IMG/VR virus record: IMGVR_UViG_3300005337_000049 | Location: 1-23,359 of that record | From: a virus | Length of the DNA stretch: 23,359 nucleotides | Direction: 5' to 3' (one strand) | Shown here: positions 7,756 to 15,668 of the stretch, one piece after another | How the letters are laid out: the number at the start of each line of letters is the position of its first letter | How positions within the stretch are numbered: position 1 is the stretch's first letter | The notes under the pieces: model-generated | Told to the model about the DNA's origin: nothing | What the model saw: the letters and a program-made list of their open reading frames with translations, nothing else | Database searches by the model: none | Program-made: the position numbers and the translations under genes

Positions 7756-9581
7756 ATGACGATGACCTGGTTGCCCAGATTCGGGCCAAGCTCGACCAGC
7801 TGAACCCCGGCGAGCGGCGCTTGGCCCAGCTCCGGATCGACCGGATCCTGCGCCGGAAGCGTGCGCTCGCGCAGTATCCGAGCCCCGGCCACCTCGCCCA
7901 GCTGATCCAGCCGGACACGGTCCAGACGAAGATGATGACCGCGCTCGACCAGATCGCGATCGCGGCGGACGCTGGCTTCCAGCGCCGGTGGATCATCAGC
8001 ACCCCTCCGCAGGAGGGCAAGACGATGCGGATGGGGACCGCGGTCCCGCTGTGGCTGCTCATGCGCAACCCGACGCGTCGGATCGTCATCGCGTCCTACG
8101 AGCAGACGCTGGCGGCCCGCTCCACGCTGGCCGTCCGCCAGGCGATCGAGACCTTCGGCGCTGGGTACAAGGGGGACCGGAACTACGCCGGCCAGGAAGA
8201 TCACCTGGGCCTGATCCTGGACCCGGACCAGGCGAAGCAGGCGAACTGGAACCTGATTGACGGGCCGGGGCGGCGGAACGGCGGCATGGTCGCGGTCGGT
8301 GTGGGCGGCTCGCTCACGGGCCGGTCGGCGGACGTGATGATCATTGACGACGCCATCAAGAACTCCAAGCAGGCGGACAACCCGACCCAGCGGCAGCTGA
8401 TCTGGGAGTGGTACCAGGCCGTGGCCACCACCCGTCTGAGCCCGTCCGCCATCGTGATCGTGATCGGGACCCGGTGGCACGAAGACGACCTGATCGGCCG
8501 GATCATCAAGCAGGACAAGGAGGGCGTGGCGGAGTTCCGCCAGCTGGTCATTCCGGCGATCGCCAAGGGCAAGGATCCGCTGGGCCGCCGGCCAGGCCAG
8601 TATCTCAAGTCCACCCGCGGCCGGAGCGTGGCGGAGTGGAAGCGGATCCGCAAGCGTGTCGGTGAGCGGTTCTGGTCCGCGCTCTACATGGGTGAGCCGC
8701 ATCCCCCAGCCGGGGGAATTTTCCAGCTGGAGTGGATCGAGAACCACCGGCGACCAGTGGCCCCGGAGCTGTCGGTGGTGGAGGTCTTCGTGGACCCCGC
8801 CGACAACGAAGGCGAGGGCGACGAAGCGGGCATCATCACGATGGGCCGGGGCGCGGAGGACCAGCACCTGTACGTGCTCGCCGACGACTCCGGACACATG
8901 ACCTCGGGCCGTTGGTTCCGGGTCGCCTTCATCGCGGCGCTTCGGCACGACGCTTCCGCGGTGCGCTACGAGAAGTCGCTGTCCGGGCTCCGGCGGATCG
9001 GCCGCAAGGCGTGGAAGGACTTGCTGCGCGAGGCTCGGAAGCTCCACGAAATGGATCCGTACAAGGGCTCGGAGTTCCTCCGCCGGCCAGAGCAGCCCGA
9101 CGGCGAACTGATCTTCCAGGCGGCCCAGGAGCTGGCGCGCGACGACGCGGAGCCGGAAGAGATCGTGCGTCTCCAGCGCGATCTCACCGAGCTGTGGCCC
9201 TACGTCCCGAAGGTCATGGAGCTGCCCGCCACCGGCATCCCCGTCCAGGCGTTCCCGGCCAAGGGCACGAAGACCTACCGGGCCAAGATGACCGGCCCGA
9301 TGCACGAGTGGGGACACGTGCACTGGGTCGGCGACTTCGTTGAGCTGAAGTACCAGCTGGTGGCCTGGCAGGAGAGCCAGGACAGCCCCGACCGCATGGA
9401 CGCCTACGTCCACGGCGTCACCAAGCTGGGCCAGACCGGTGATGCGCTGATGGAGCCACCCCAGCCACCCGTCTCCGGGCGGTCCCTGCCGAAGCGCCCG
9501 AGCGTGGAGCAGGACACCCTCCAGCGCCAGGGCGTCACCCGCTCCGGGCTCGGGGTGGCCGCCGGAAGGTTCGGGCCGTGA
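7752..9581 (+). CDS. terL: Large terminase subunit (packaging ATPase/nuclease)
   Basis: ATG 7752 overlaps the small-subunit stop; 609 residues, a usual length. The ATPase domain has a variant Walker A STPPQEGKT (Lys90) and Walker B DVMIIDDAIK with Asp199/Asp200. IVIVIGTRWHEDD is the coupling-type motif, and PPAGGIFQLEW matches the linker of actinophage large terminases. The RNase H-like nuclease domain begins with VEVFVDPADN (Asp348). The enzyme pumps DNA into proheads and cuts concatemers. It starts on a strongly charged coiled segment (residues 8-45). Its TGA overlaps the GTG of the next gene. The long reverse frame across this gene is a shadow. Confidence 0.9.
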   Translation: MNDDDLVAQIRAKLDQLNPGERRLAQLRIDRILRRKRALAQYPSPGHLAQLIQPDTVQTKMMTALDQIAIAADAGFQRRWIISTPPQEGKTMRMGTAVPLWLLMRNPTRRIVIASYEQTLAARSTLAVRQAIETFGAGYKGDRNYAGQEDHLGLILDPDQAKQANWNLIDGPGRRNGGMVAVGVGGSLTGRSADVMIIDDAIKNSKQADNPTQRQLIWEWYQAVATTRLSPSAIVIVIGTRWHEDDLIGRIIKQDKEGVAEFRQLVIPAIAKGKDPLGRRPGQYLKSTRGRSVAEWKRIRKRVGERFWSALYMGEPHPPAGGIFQLEWIENHRRPVAPELSVVEVFVDPADNEGEGDEAGIITMGRGAEDQHLYVLADDSGHMTSGRWFRVAFIAALRHDASAVRYEKSLSGLRRIGRKAWKDLLREARKLHEMDPYKGSEFLRRPEQPDGELIFQAAQELARDDAEPEEIVRLQRDLTELWPYVPKVMELPATGIPVQAFPAKGTKTYRAKMTGPMHEWGHVHWVGDFVELKYQLVAWQESQDSPDRMDAYVHGVTKLGQTGDALMEPPQPPVSGRSLPKRPSVEQDTLQRQGVTRSGLGVAAGRFGP

Positions 9582-10069
9582 CGGGGCCGCTCCGGCGCCA
9601 AGGCGAGACCCACGTGCCGGGCGGGCTCGGAATGTCCCGCGCCGGCCACCAGGTTCGCGCGGTCAACCTGGTGGTGGAGACACTGCCGGACGGGGCGGTC
9701 CGGGTATCGAGTCCCCAGGCGCGCGGCTGGGCAGGCGTAGCGCGCAACCCCGGCGAGCTGGCGCGTGTCGTGGCGAGTGCCTTCACGGAGGCGCAGGTGG
9801 CCGCGTACGCCGCCTGGAAGGGCGAGCTGTACGACCTGGATGAACTGACCGACGTGGACCCGGGGGATCCCACCACTTCGCTCCCGTCGCCGCCGAAGCG
9901 CCGCAACCGGATGGTGCGCTCGGACGCGCAGCACCCCGCGGACTGGAAGCGCACCGAGGACGGACGCTGGCGCTCGCCGGGCGGTCGGTACTACCGCGAG
10001 GAAACTCAGCTGGTGCAACGGGTCATGGCGAATCGGCGCGCGCTGGGCATCGCGGACCCACCCACATAG
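9578..10069 (+). CDS. Unknown protein coupled to the large terminase
   Basis: GTG 9578 overlaps the terminase stop (GTGA); 163 residues. A beta hairpin (VVETLPDGAVRVSSPQARGW) is followed by GVARNPGELARVVASAFTEAQ and AAYAAWKGELYDLDEL. A basic Pro-rich middle then leads to a second short segment (DWKRTEDGRWRSPGGRYYRE). The first part resembles small single-domain proteins found near actinophage terminases whose function I do not know. Coupling to the terminase suggests a packaging or early-morphogenesis role. Confidence 0.6.
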   Translation: MTGPLRRQGETHVPGGLGMSRAGHQVRAVNLVVETLPDGAVRVSSPQARGWAGVARNPGELARVVASAFTEAQVAAYAAWKGELYDLDELTDVDPGDPTTSLPSPPKRRNRMVRSDAQHPADWKRTEDGRWRSPGGRYYREETQLVQRVMANRRALGIADPPT

Positions 10070-10073
10070 AGGC

Positions 10074-10103
10074 TTGTCTCACCCCCAAAATAGGGGGTAG
10101 CAT
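10074..10103 (+). promoter_or_regulatory. Promoter with operator palindrome 3
   Basis: TTGTCT at 10074-10079, CCCCC, AAAATA, GGGGG (10082-10097), then -10 TAGCAT at 10098-10103. Only eight bases separate the -10 from the ATG at 10112, so the transcript probably starts at or next to the start codon (leaderless). It drives the seven-gene unit ending at the terminator near 12740. Confidence 0.8.
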
Positions 10104-10111
10104 CCGGTCCC

Positions 10112-10324
10112 ATGACCACCACGACACCGAGCAGCGACGTGGAAACCTCCGTCGCACAGCTGACCGATCGAGCCGCCGCCATCTCTGAAGCGGTGGGGTA
10201 CGCACTCCGCGCGGAGCCCGGCTCCACCAGCCGCGACAACTTCGCGGTGGACGCGCTGGCCAACATCGAAGAGCTGGAGAACATCCTGCGCGAGCTGCGC
10301 TCCGGCGTGGAGGCCCTGCCGTGA
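10112..10324 (+). CDS. Small acidic helical protein, unknown
   Basis: The protein has 70 residues, starting with ATG 10112 (MTTTTPSSDVETSVAQ). No Shine-Dalgarno sequence precedes it and the promoter -10 ends eight bases upstream, so it is probably translated from a leaderless message. The body is predicted helical with an acidic C-terminal helix (IEELENILRELRSG). It is the first gene of an operon of short coupled genes and overlaps the next GTG. No family is recognised. Confidence 0.65.
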   Translation: MTTTTPSSDVETSVAQLTDRAAAISEAVGYALRAEPGSTSRDNFAVDALANIEELENILRELRSGVEALP

Positions 10325-10479
10325 CCCCCGAGCAGCTGAACCAGCTCCAGGACGCCATGAACGCGCTGGATGATGCGTACTGGAACCACCGAGACACCGA
10401 CTTCGCGGAGGCCCTGGCGACCATCGTGGAGGTCTCGACCGCGGCCCAGGAGAAGCTGATCAAGGACACCCGCCGATGA
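10321..10479 (+). CDS. 52-residue helical protein, unknown
   Basis: GTG 10321 overlaps the preceding stop (GTGA), and its own TGA at 10477-10479 overlaps the next ATG (ATGA). The product begins VTPEQLNQLQDAMNALDD and ends QEKLIKDTRR; it appears to be two amphipathic helices. It looks like the partner of the preceding 70-residue protein, since both are short and helical and are coupled, but no function can be assigned. The four-base overlaps on both sides are the main evidence that it is translated. Confidence 0.6.
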   Translation: MTPEQLNQLQDAMNALDDAYWNHRDTDFAEALATIVEVSTAAQEKLIKDTRR

Positions 10480-11144
10480 TGGCCCGGGGGCACTTCCTCT
10501 CCGGCGTGACGGCTGGCCTGCTCTCCTCGCCGCTGGCCGTCGTTCTGGCCCCCGGCGGGGTGGAGACACCTGCTCGCGCCCTCGCCGTCTCTGCGGCCTT
10601 CTCAGCGGCTGTCGGCGTCGGCGCGCTCTGGCCGGACATCGATCACAAGCCCGCGTTCATCTCCCGGTGCCTGTGGATCGTCTCGCGCTTCGTGTGCTGG
10701 GTCATGCGGACGCTGAGCCTGGCCGTCTTCGAGTCGACGTGCACGGAGAAAGACAAGCGAGGGTTGGGGCACCCTCACCGAACCTTCACGCACACCCTGC
10801 CGTTCGTGCTCCTCACCGGCGCCGGGATCGCCGCGGTCCTGCTCGCCACCCCGGCGGCACCGTGGGCCGCTTTCATCGGCGTGTCCCTCGGGCTCGGGAC
10901 GCTGGTGCACATCCTGGGCGACGCCATGACGCTGTCCGGCGTGCCGGTGCGCTGGCCGCTGCTCGACAAGAAGGGCCGCCGGTGGGGCACCTGGGGCTTC
11001 CGCTGGTTCCGCGCGGGCGGCCCCATCGGCGAGCGCATCGCCACCCTGATCTTCTCCGGTCTCGCGCTGGGCCTGGGGAGTCTCGTTCTTCTCGCGGGCG
11101 GGGCGCCCTGGTGGACTCCCGTTCTCGCCCTGATTGGAGGTTGA
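10476..11144 (+). CDS. YdjM/DUF457-type membrane-bound metal-dependent hydrolase
   Basis: ATG 10476 overlaps the preceding stop; 222 residues. The family motifs are present in order: GHFLSG with His6, LWPDIDH with Asp54/Asp56/His57, HPHRTFTHTLPF with Arg102/His106, and HILGDAMT with His145/Asp149. Several hydrophobic segments (~11-25, 36-52, 64-84, 108-124, 131-148, 188-206) place it in the membrane. DUF457 proteins are predicted metal-dependent hydrolases, related in layout to phosphatases that act on lipids. In a phage it could alter membrane lipids, but this is inference. Two bases separate it from the next gene. Confidence 0.75.
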   Translation: MMARGHFLSGVTAGLLSSPLAVVLAPGGVETPARALAVSAAFSAAVGVGALWPDIDHKPAFISRCLWIVSRFVCWVMRTLSLAVFESTCTEKDKRGLGHPHRTFTHTLPFVLLTGAGIAAVLLATPAAPWAAFIGVSLGLGTLVHILGDAMTLSGVPVRWPLLDKKGRRWGTWGFRWFRAGGPIGERIATLIFSGLALGLGSLVLLAGGAPWWTPVLALIGG

Positions 11145-11146
11145 TC

Positions 11147-11473
11147 ATGCCCCGAGCAAACCGCCGCCAGATCCCGAAGGGTGCACGTCTGCGCTCGAAG
11201 CGCTCGCCAGGCTCACACATCGGCAAGGCCGACTCCGTGGAGGCGATGCAACTCCAGTCGATCGCCCGCCGATTCGCCCGGTGCGACCGGCAGCAGCGCC
11301 CGATCCACTGCCAGACCCAGGGCAAGCTCATGTACGACTCCGAGGAGATCGCCACGTCCACGGGCCAGGCTCTCCAGCGGATCAAGGGCGAGCAGTACTA
11401 CGTCTACAACTGCCCGCACTCGAACCACTGGCACCTCACGACCCACGGGCACGGCAAGGCGGTGGCGTCATGA
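11147..11473 (+). CDS. Small basic protein with CPHxxHWHLT motif
   Basis: ATG 11147 is preceded by GGAGG in the context TGATCATG; 108 residues. The N-terminus is strongly basic (RANRRQIPKGARLRSKR). The C-terminal half has a helix with a Tyr-rich strand and NCPHSNHWHLTT. Together with Cys residues at about 46 and 55, it may bind a metal. The layout (Cys/Lys start, central helix, closing CxxxxHWHLT-type motif) recurs in many small actinophage proteins and in the gene at 19211 of this window. Function unknown; nucleic-acid contact is plausible because of the charge. Confidence 0.6.
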   Translation: MPRANRRQIPKGARLRSKRSPGSHIGKADSVEAMQLQSIARRFARCDRQQRPIHCQTQGKLMYDSEEIATSTGQALQRIKGEQYYVYNCPHSNHWHLTTHGHGKAVAS

Positions 11474-11886
11474 AGCATCAGCCGAACCCCGAGGAGCCGG
11501 AGCGCTGCCTGGCCTCCGATCTACTGGTCACCGATTGCTCCGGTTGCCGGGGCTCCGATGAGTCCTTCGTGGATGCGCTGCTGGAGTCCGAGAAGGAGCC
11601 GCCCGGCCGAAAGGCGGAGGTCGAGCTGCCGCTGGGCTTCGTCGAACCCGACCCCCGCGAAGAGGAGGAGGCCCGCCCCGGCCCGCCGCGCGAGCGCTAC
11701 AAGGGTGAGCGCTGGTGGCTCAACACCGGCAAGCCCACCCAGGTCGTCCCGGACAGCCGGGCCTTCACGTCCAGCTACTCGGGCAGCTTCTGCCGCTGCT
11801 GTGACCACGAGATCAAGGAACGCCAGCTGATCCAGCACGTGAACATCGGCGGGTACGCCCACGTCCGTTGCCTGGAGGCGCAGTGA
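11470..11886 (+). CDS. Putative zinc-binding protein, unknown
   Basis: ATG 11470 overlaps the preceding stop (ATGA); 138 residues. The N-terminal third has CLASDLLVTDCSGCRG. The centre is acidic and proline-rich with low complexity (DPREEEEARPGPPRE). The C-terminal ~50 residues carry FCRCCDHEIKERQLIQH and YAHVRCLEA, a plausible zinc knuckle (CxxC, then His and Cys). It overlaps the next GTG by four bases. It is probably an adaptor or nucleic-acid-binding protein; no named family is recognised. Confidence 0.6.
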   Translation: MKHQPNPEEPERCLASDLLVTDCSGCRGSDESFVDALLESEKEPPGRKAEVELPLGFVEPDPREEEEARPGPPRERYKGERWWLNTGKPTQVVPDSRAFTSSYSGSFCRCCDHEIKERQLIQHVNIGGYAHVRCLEAQ

Positions 11887-12401
11887 CCAGCCGGCGAGGA
11901 ACCTCGAACACCGCGATCCGCGGAAACGCGGCCCAGCGCCGCGCCTCGAAGCGAGCCCTGCTCGCGCGTGACGGCGACGGCGAGAAGGCGCCGTGCTGGG
12001 AGTGCGGCACGCTGGTGACCTTCGAGACCATGATCCGGGACAAGATCAAGGCTGGACGCGACGGCGGCCGCTACGTGCTGTCGAACCTGCGGGTCCACTG
12101 CCAGTCCTGCTCCCAGCTCCAGGGCCACCGGATGGGCCTGGAGACGCGGCGCTGGCGCGCGTGGAAGAAGGCAGGGCTTCGCCGTTCGCGGTTCGCTCCG
12201 GACGGTCAGCTGACACCGCACTGGAACGTCTACCTGGGCGACGCCTGGGTCGGATACGTCACCATGACGGCCTGCGGCACCTGGATGTGCGCGAGCCCGC
12301 GCCTTGCCTGTCCGCGCGCTGGCCACCAAACCATGCGAGTTGCGCTGTACGCGCTGCTCGTGGAGTGCACCACCAACACCGAGAGAAAGGCAGCAGCATG
12401 A
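11883..12401 (+). CDS. HNH-like zinc protein lacking the canonical first histidine
   Basis: GTG 11883 overlaps the preceding stop; 172 residues. Residues ~25-82 follow the HNH pattern: PCWECG (Cys38, Cys41), then IRDKIKAGRDGGRYVLSNL, then VHCQSCSQLQG (Cys73, Cys76). Where active HNH nucleases have Asp-His (DHI) this protein has Asp53-Lys54. Asn68 and His72 are kept. The cut may therefore be weak or absent, though some actinophage relatives also deviate here. The remaining ~90 residues (LTPHWNVYLGDAWVGYVTM) are a strand-rich domain that I do not recognise. It precedes the last gene of the operon by ATGA overlap. Confidence 0.6.
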   Translation: MTSRRGTSNTAIRGNAAQRRASKRALLARDGDGEKAPCWECGTLVTFETMIRDKIKAGRDGGRYVLSNLRVHCQSCSQLQGHRMGLETRRWRAWKKAGLRRSRFAPDGQLTPHWNVYLGDAWVGYVTMTACGTWMCASPRLACPRAGHQTMRVALYALLVECTTNTERKAAA

Positions 12402-12685
12402 GCGAACTCACCACGGAGACCCTGGTCATCGAGTGCCGCCGGATCGCGGAGGAGAAGGCCGTGGCCATGGGCAACGCGGGGGTGAAGGACAAGGCGGAGA
12501 AGTACGCGAACCTGGAGTTCGAGCCGATGAGCACCAGCCGCTTCACCGCCTACGACCCGAACAGCGGCGGCATGATCGACCTCCTGAACATGGTCCTGGA
12601 CACCGTGGAGGAGCAGAACCCGGTCGTGTTCACCGAGCACCACGACGGCGGCGGCCGGCAGACCATCTACTGGCAGGCCGCCTGA
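12398..12685 (+). CDS. Small acidic protein, unknown; last gene of operon 3
   Basis: ATG 12398 overlaps the preceding stop (ATGA) and has GAGAGAAAGG upstream; 95 residues. An N-terminal helix (ETLVIECRRIAEEKAVAMG) is followed by an acidic central part and a closing strand (RQTIYWQAA). There are no cysteine clusters and no hydrophobic segments. The strong terminator starts nine bases after the TGA. No family is recognised. Confidence 0.6.
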   Translation: MSELTTETLVIECRRIAEEKAVAMGNAGVKDKAEKYANLEFEPMSTSRFTAYDPNSGGMIDLLNMVLDTVEEQNPVVFTEHHDGGGRQTIYWQAA

Positions 12686-12693
12686 TTTCGTAG

Positions 12694-12740
12694 AAAAGGC
12701 CCCTGGTGAGCGAGACTTCCGCTCTGGCCGGGGGCCTTTT
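12694..12740 (+). terminator. Rho-independent terminator, probably bidirectional
   Basis: AAAAGGCCCC (12694-12703) pairs with GGGGCCTTTT (12731-12740), and the stem continues with a T-G wobble and two G-C pairs. Inside, GAGCG (12708-12712) pairs with CGCTC (12720-12724). A-run and T-run flanks would allow termination from either direction, ending the 10112-12685 operon. Confidence 0.85.
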
Positions 12741-12756
12741 CGGTGCCCTGGAGGGC

Positions 12757-12784
12757 TTGTGTCCCCCCTGGTGGGGGGTGACTT
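12757..12784 (+). promoter_or_regulatory. Orphan operator palindrome 4 in the convergent gap
   Basis: TTGTGT (12757-12762), CCCCCC, TGGT, GGGGGG (12763-12778), then TGACTT (12779-12784) as a weak -10. No plus-strand gene follows; the next gene is the 3' end of the minus-strand translocase. It may drive a short or antisense RNA, or act only as a binding site. Confidence 0.6.
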
Positions 12785-12785
12785 T

Positions 12786-12874
12786 GTCTCAAGTCTCGCG
12801 AGTCTCACGCCTGCGCACGTTACGGGCGACGCGCGCCGGACGAGATCATGAGACGCGCGTACCCGTAACGCGTG
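12786..12874. repeat. GTCTC triplet and 59-bp imperfect dyad
   Basis: GTCTC occurs at 12786, 12793 and 12802. CACGTTACGGG (12816-12826) then faces CCCGTAACGCGTG (12862-12874), an inverted repeat interrupted by one extra CG. GACGCGCG is repeated in its interior. The dyad touches the stop codon of the minus-strand translocase gene. It may terminate that message or be a protein-binding or transfer site; no U-run is present. Confidence 0.6.
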
Positions 12875-14818
12875 CTACGCGTCCACTCGCTCGCCCGCGG
12901 ACTCGCTCACGGGCACCCGCGTGTCGCCCACGCGCGCGAACCGGCGCCGACCGAGCGCGCGCACCTTGCCAGCCTCGCCCAGGCCCTTGAGCCGCTTGTA
13001 CGTCTGGGCCCGGGACAGCCCTACGATCTCCATCAGCTCGGGCACCGTGAGGATGCCGGTAGCCGAGTCGTCGAAGGCCCGCAGGACGGTGTCCCGCTCG
13101 CGCGCCGGGACGACCTCGCCCGGGACGATGACGACGGCGCCGTAGGTGGTGCCCATGAGCGCGTCCCACGCCTCCTTCTCCGCCATCTTGGCCAGCTTGG
13201 AGGCTTCGATGGCGGCCAGCTTGCGGTCCGCCTTCGGGACCCACCAGCCCTTCGCGATGCGGGGCGTCTGGTGGTGCGGGTCGCGGAGCCGGAATTCGCC
13301 CTGGCCCAGGCCGATCGAGGTCCAGCCCATCCGGACTTCGGTGCCCCACAGGTTCTTGTTCTGCTGCTCGGACAGCAGCAGGCCCACGGTGGTAACCAGC
13401 TGGCCGCGGAACTCCGTCTTGCCCAGGTCCTCCTTCGTCGCGTTCTGGGACCCGATGATGATCCGCACGCCGCACTTGCGGGCCTTCTTCGCGATGCGCC
13501 CCAGCAGGGTGTTCACGTACTTCTCCCAGCTCAGCTGGGGCTCCTTCTCGCCCATGTCCCGGGCGGCCGCGATCAGGTCGGGGAACTCGTCGATCACCAG
13601 GAAGAGCCACGGCGTGGCGTCGCTGGGCTCGAACTCGTCCGCGTCGTCGTCGTCCATCGCGTCCGAGCCCAGGAACTGCTCGCGAGACTCCACGAAGCGC
13701 ATGACGGCCTGGAGGTTGACGATCGCGCTGTCGAAGTCCTTGGCCAGGGGCAGCGCGAAGGCGGCCTTCCACGGGTTCATGGTCGCCCCGCCGGCCATAT
13801 CGATGCCCACCACCAGGGCGTCTGTCGCGCCGACCAGCCAGCGGAGGATGTTGTGGAGGAAGCCCGACTTCCCGCCGCCGGACTGGCCGAACACGCCCGC
13901 GTGGGCGATGTTCCAGTCGAGCACCTCGCCGTCGCTGTAGATCCCCAGTTCCAGCTTCTTGCCCAGGCTCCGGATCGAGTACGTCCCGACGGCCGGCGCG
14001 CTGTGCTCCAGCAGGCCCTCCCACGGGTTCTTCGGCTGGAAGGTGATGTACGCCTGGTTTGAGTGGTTCAGGTCTCGGTGGGGGAAGATCGAGTCCGGCC
14101 GGGCCTTGTAGTAGCTGTGCAGCGCGTCCATGGACCGCTGGAGGATCGCAAAGGTGGCCGCTTCCGGGAGACGCACGTGGAGTTCCGCCGCGCGGCCGCG
14201 AGACCGCGAGGACAGGACCTTGGTACCGGCGATCGCCTTCAGGTTGTCCGGGCACCGGTCCCGGTCCGTGATGCGGTTCCACTTCCGGGCGATCCGCTCG
14301 GACCGCCCGGCGGACCGGACCCGGCGGTGGTACCACCACAGGCCGCCCAGGACCAGTACCGCGATGCGCCACCACCACAGCGTGAAGTCGGACCCACCGA
14401 AGGCGGACCGGACCGCAACGTACCCGCCGATCGCGGTACCGAACCCGGCGAGGTAGATCCGCTCCGCGGGCCGGTCCAGCACGCCGTCCTTGCCGCGGTC
14501 CAGTCCCGCCGGTACCACTCGCGTGACGACCTGGGACCACCGCTCGTTCAGGACCGGTCCGAAGTACGCCAGGACCCCGGTACCGACCGGGAGCAGCAGC
14601 GCCAGCAGGGACCACCAACCCGGGTCGAACGCGGACCAGATCGCCGAGACCATCCAGACCAGGAAGCCCACCACCAGCGGGGTGAGGGCCCGGCGCCAGC
14701 GGAAGGCCAGGATCCGGAGGCGGCGGCTGATCTTGCCGAGCGCCCACAGAGTGAACTTCGCCAGGAGGGCGCCGGCCGCGATGTCCAGGGCGCCCCCCTG
14801 CTGCTTCGTCTTGCTCAC
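12875..14818 (-). CDS. FtsK/SpoIIIE-type DNA translocase, TraB-like
   Basis: Start GTG 14818 has GGAGGTCTC directly upstream; 647 residues. The N-terminal ~165 residues hold about four membrane segments (around 44-62, 68-86, 122-140 and 148-165). The ATPase domain has Walker A FGQSGGGKSG (Lys317), Walker B FLVIDEFPDL (Asp410/Glu411) and IIIGSQNA. The C-terminal ~70 residues form a winged helix (LTVPELMEIVGLSRAQTYKR), the counterpart of the FtsK gamma or TraB DNA-recognition domain. Such proteins move double-stranded DNA through a membrane pore, in Streptomyces plasmids as conjugation motor. It overlaps the stop of the DUF2637 gene upstream. GGWCC is dense in its first third and normal in the rest. 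Confidence 0.85.
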   Translation of the reverse strand: MSKTKQQGGALDIAAGALLAKFTLWALGKISRRLRILAFRWRRALTPLVVGFLVWMVSAIWSAFDPGWWSLLALLLPVGTGVLAYFGPVLNERWSQVVTRVVPAGLDRGKDGVLDRPAERIYLAGFGTAIGGYVAVRSAFGGSDFTLWWWRIAVLVLGGLWWYHRRVRSAGRSERIARKWNRITDRDRCPDNLKAIAGTKVLSSRSRGRAAELHVRLPEAATFAILQRSMDALHSYYKARPDSIFPHRDLNHSNQAYITFQPKNPWEGLLEHSAPAVGTYSIRSLGKKLELGIYSDGEVLDWNIAHAGVFGQSGGGKSGFLHNILRWLVGATDALVVGIDMAGGATMNPWKAAFALPLAKDFDSAIVNLQAVMRFVESREQFLGSDAMDDDDADEFEPSDATPWLFLVIDEFPDLIAAARDMGEKEPQLSWEKYVNTLLGRIAKKARKCGVRIIIGSQNATKEDLGKTEFRGQLVTTVGLLLSEQQNKNLWGTEVRMGWTSIGLGQGEFRLRDPHHQTPRIAKGWWVPKADRKLAAIEASKLAKMAEKEAWDALMGTTYGAVVIVPGEVVPARERDTVLRAFDDSATGILTVPELMEIVGLSRAQTYKRLKGLGEAGKVRALGRRRFARVGDTRVPVSESAGERVDA

Positions 14819-15651
14819 GAGACCTCCGTCTCCTCGGTGAAGATGCCCAGGCCCTTGCGAACCTCGGTGCCCAGGCGTCCATCCCTCGCCAGGGCCAGGA
14901 GACGGAGTGCCCGCCCCGAGCCCACCTTGTGCTCATCCATGACGGCTCGCTTCGACTGCCAGGCGCCGTTCGGGTCCGCGTCGTGGGCCGCGCGGATCGC
15001 CTTCACGATCACGTCATCGCCCGGACCGGCGGACCGGGGACCGCGCGGGGCGGGGACCACCTTCATGCTGGCCATGCGGACCGGCTTCTGGACCGGGGCC
15101 AGCTTCGCCAGCTCTGCGGACCGGACCGCTGGGTCCGAGGACCACAGCCGGACCGGGACCCGGTACGTGGCGGGACCGGCCCCCCAGGTCCGGCCCTTCG
15201 GGGCTTGCCCGAGCGAGGACCAGACCGCGTCCCGGACCGCCTTGTCCGGACCGGACCGATGAGCAGCGGTACCGGCGCCGTGCCGGTGCAGTACCGCGAG
15301 CAGCGCGGCGAGCATCGCGGGCGGTACTGCACCCAGGACCGCCGGGAGGATGGTCCCCTGGCTGATCCAGTGGTCCGCGATGTTGCCGACCAGGGACCCG
15401 AAGATGGCCGCCAGCGCGAGGGCCTTCGCCTGCTTCCAGGCGGGGGACCGGGTCACCCACAGGTCCATGCCGAGCGCGGCCACCGCGTCCAGGGTGAGCG
15501 GGAATAGGAACGAGAAGTGCCCGAACCCGGCGTACTCCGCGAGGTGCTTCAAGGACTCGAAGGAGATCACGGCGGCGGAGACGATCGTGGCCGCCGCGAA
15601 CAGCCGGAGACGCGGTCCGGGAGAGAGGAGCTTGGGCAGGTGCATGGGCAT
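14815..15651 (-). CDS. DUF2637 membrane protein, SpdB-like
   Basis: ATG 15651 is chosen, with AAGGA upstream; a second ATG at 15645 is possible. It has 278 residues. Four membrane segments fall at ~15-34, 43-63, 73-92 and 97-118. A loop with Pro/Arg-rich sequence leads to a C-terminal winged-helix-like part (SKRAVMDEHKVGSGRALRLLALARDGR). This is the DUF2637 layout seen in plasmid spread proteins (Spd) and AICEs of Streptomyces. Those proteins are thought to help spread transferred DNA between hyphal compartments. It is followed by the translocase gene with a GTGA overlap. GGWCC pentamers are extremely frequent along its coding DNA in all three frames. Confidence 0.75.
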   Translation of the reverse strand: MPMHLPKLLSPGPRLRLFAAATIVSAAVISFESLKHLAEYAGFGHFSFLFPLTLDAVAALGMDLWVTRSPAWKQAKALALAAIFGSLVGNIADHWISQGTILPAVLGAVPPAMLAALLAVLHRHGAGTAAHRSGPDKAVRDAVWSSLGQAPKGRTWGAGPATYRVPVRLWSSDPAVRSAELAKLAPVQKPVRMASMKVVPAPRGPRSAGPGDDVIVKAIRAAHDADPNGAWQSKRAVMDEHKVGSGRALRLLALARDGRLGTEVRKGLGIFTEETEVS

Positions 15652-15668
15652 GGTGGTGGTCCTTCAGG

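Noticed and set aside
8703-8716. CCCCC AGCC GGGGG inside the large terminase gene, an operator-like palindrome
   Set aside because: It encodes the conserved PPAGG of large terminases and no -10 box follows in place (AATTTT only). Chance or weak binding cannot be excluded.
7416-9413. 665-codon reverse open frame across the terminase genes
   Set aside because: Typical antisense shadow of high-G+C coding DNA; the plus-strand terminase motifs explain the region.
12706-12990. 94-codon plus-strand frame through the terminator and operator 4
   Set aside because: It crosses a terminator stem and the end of the translocase gene, has no ribosome site, and its product is Arg/Pro-rich without motifs.
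12846-14936. Long minus-strand frame offset from the translocase gene
   Set aside because: Translation is Arg/Gly/Pro-rich without motifs; the frame with Walker A, Walker B and a Shine-Dalgarno site is 12875-14818.
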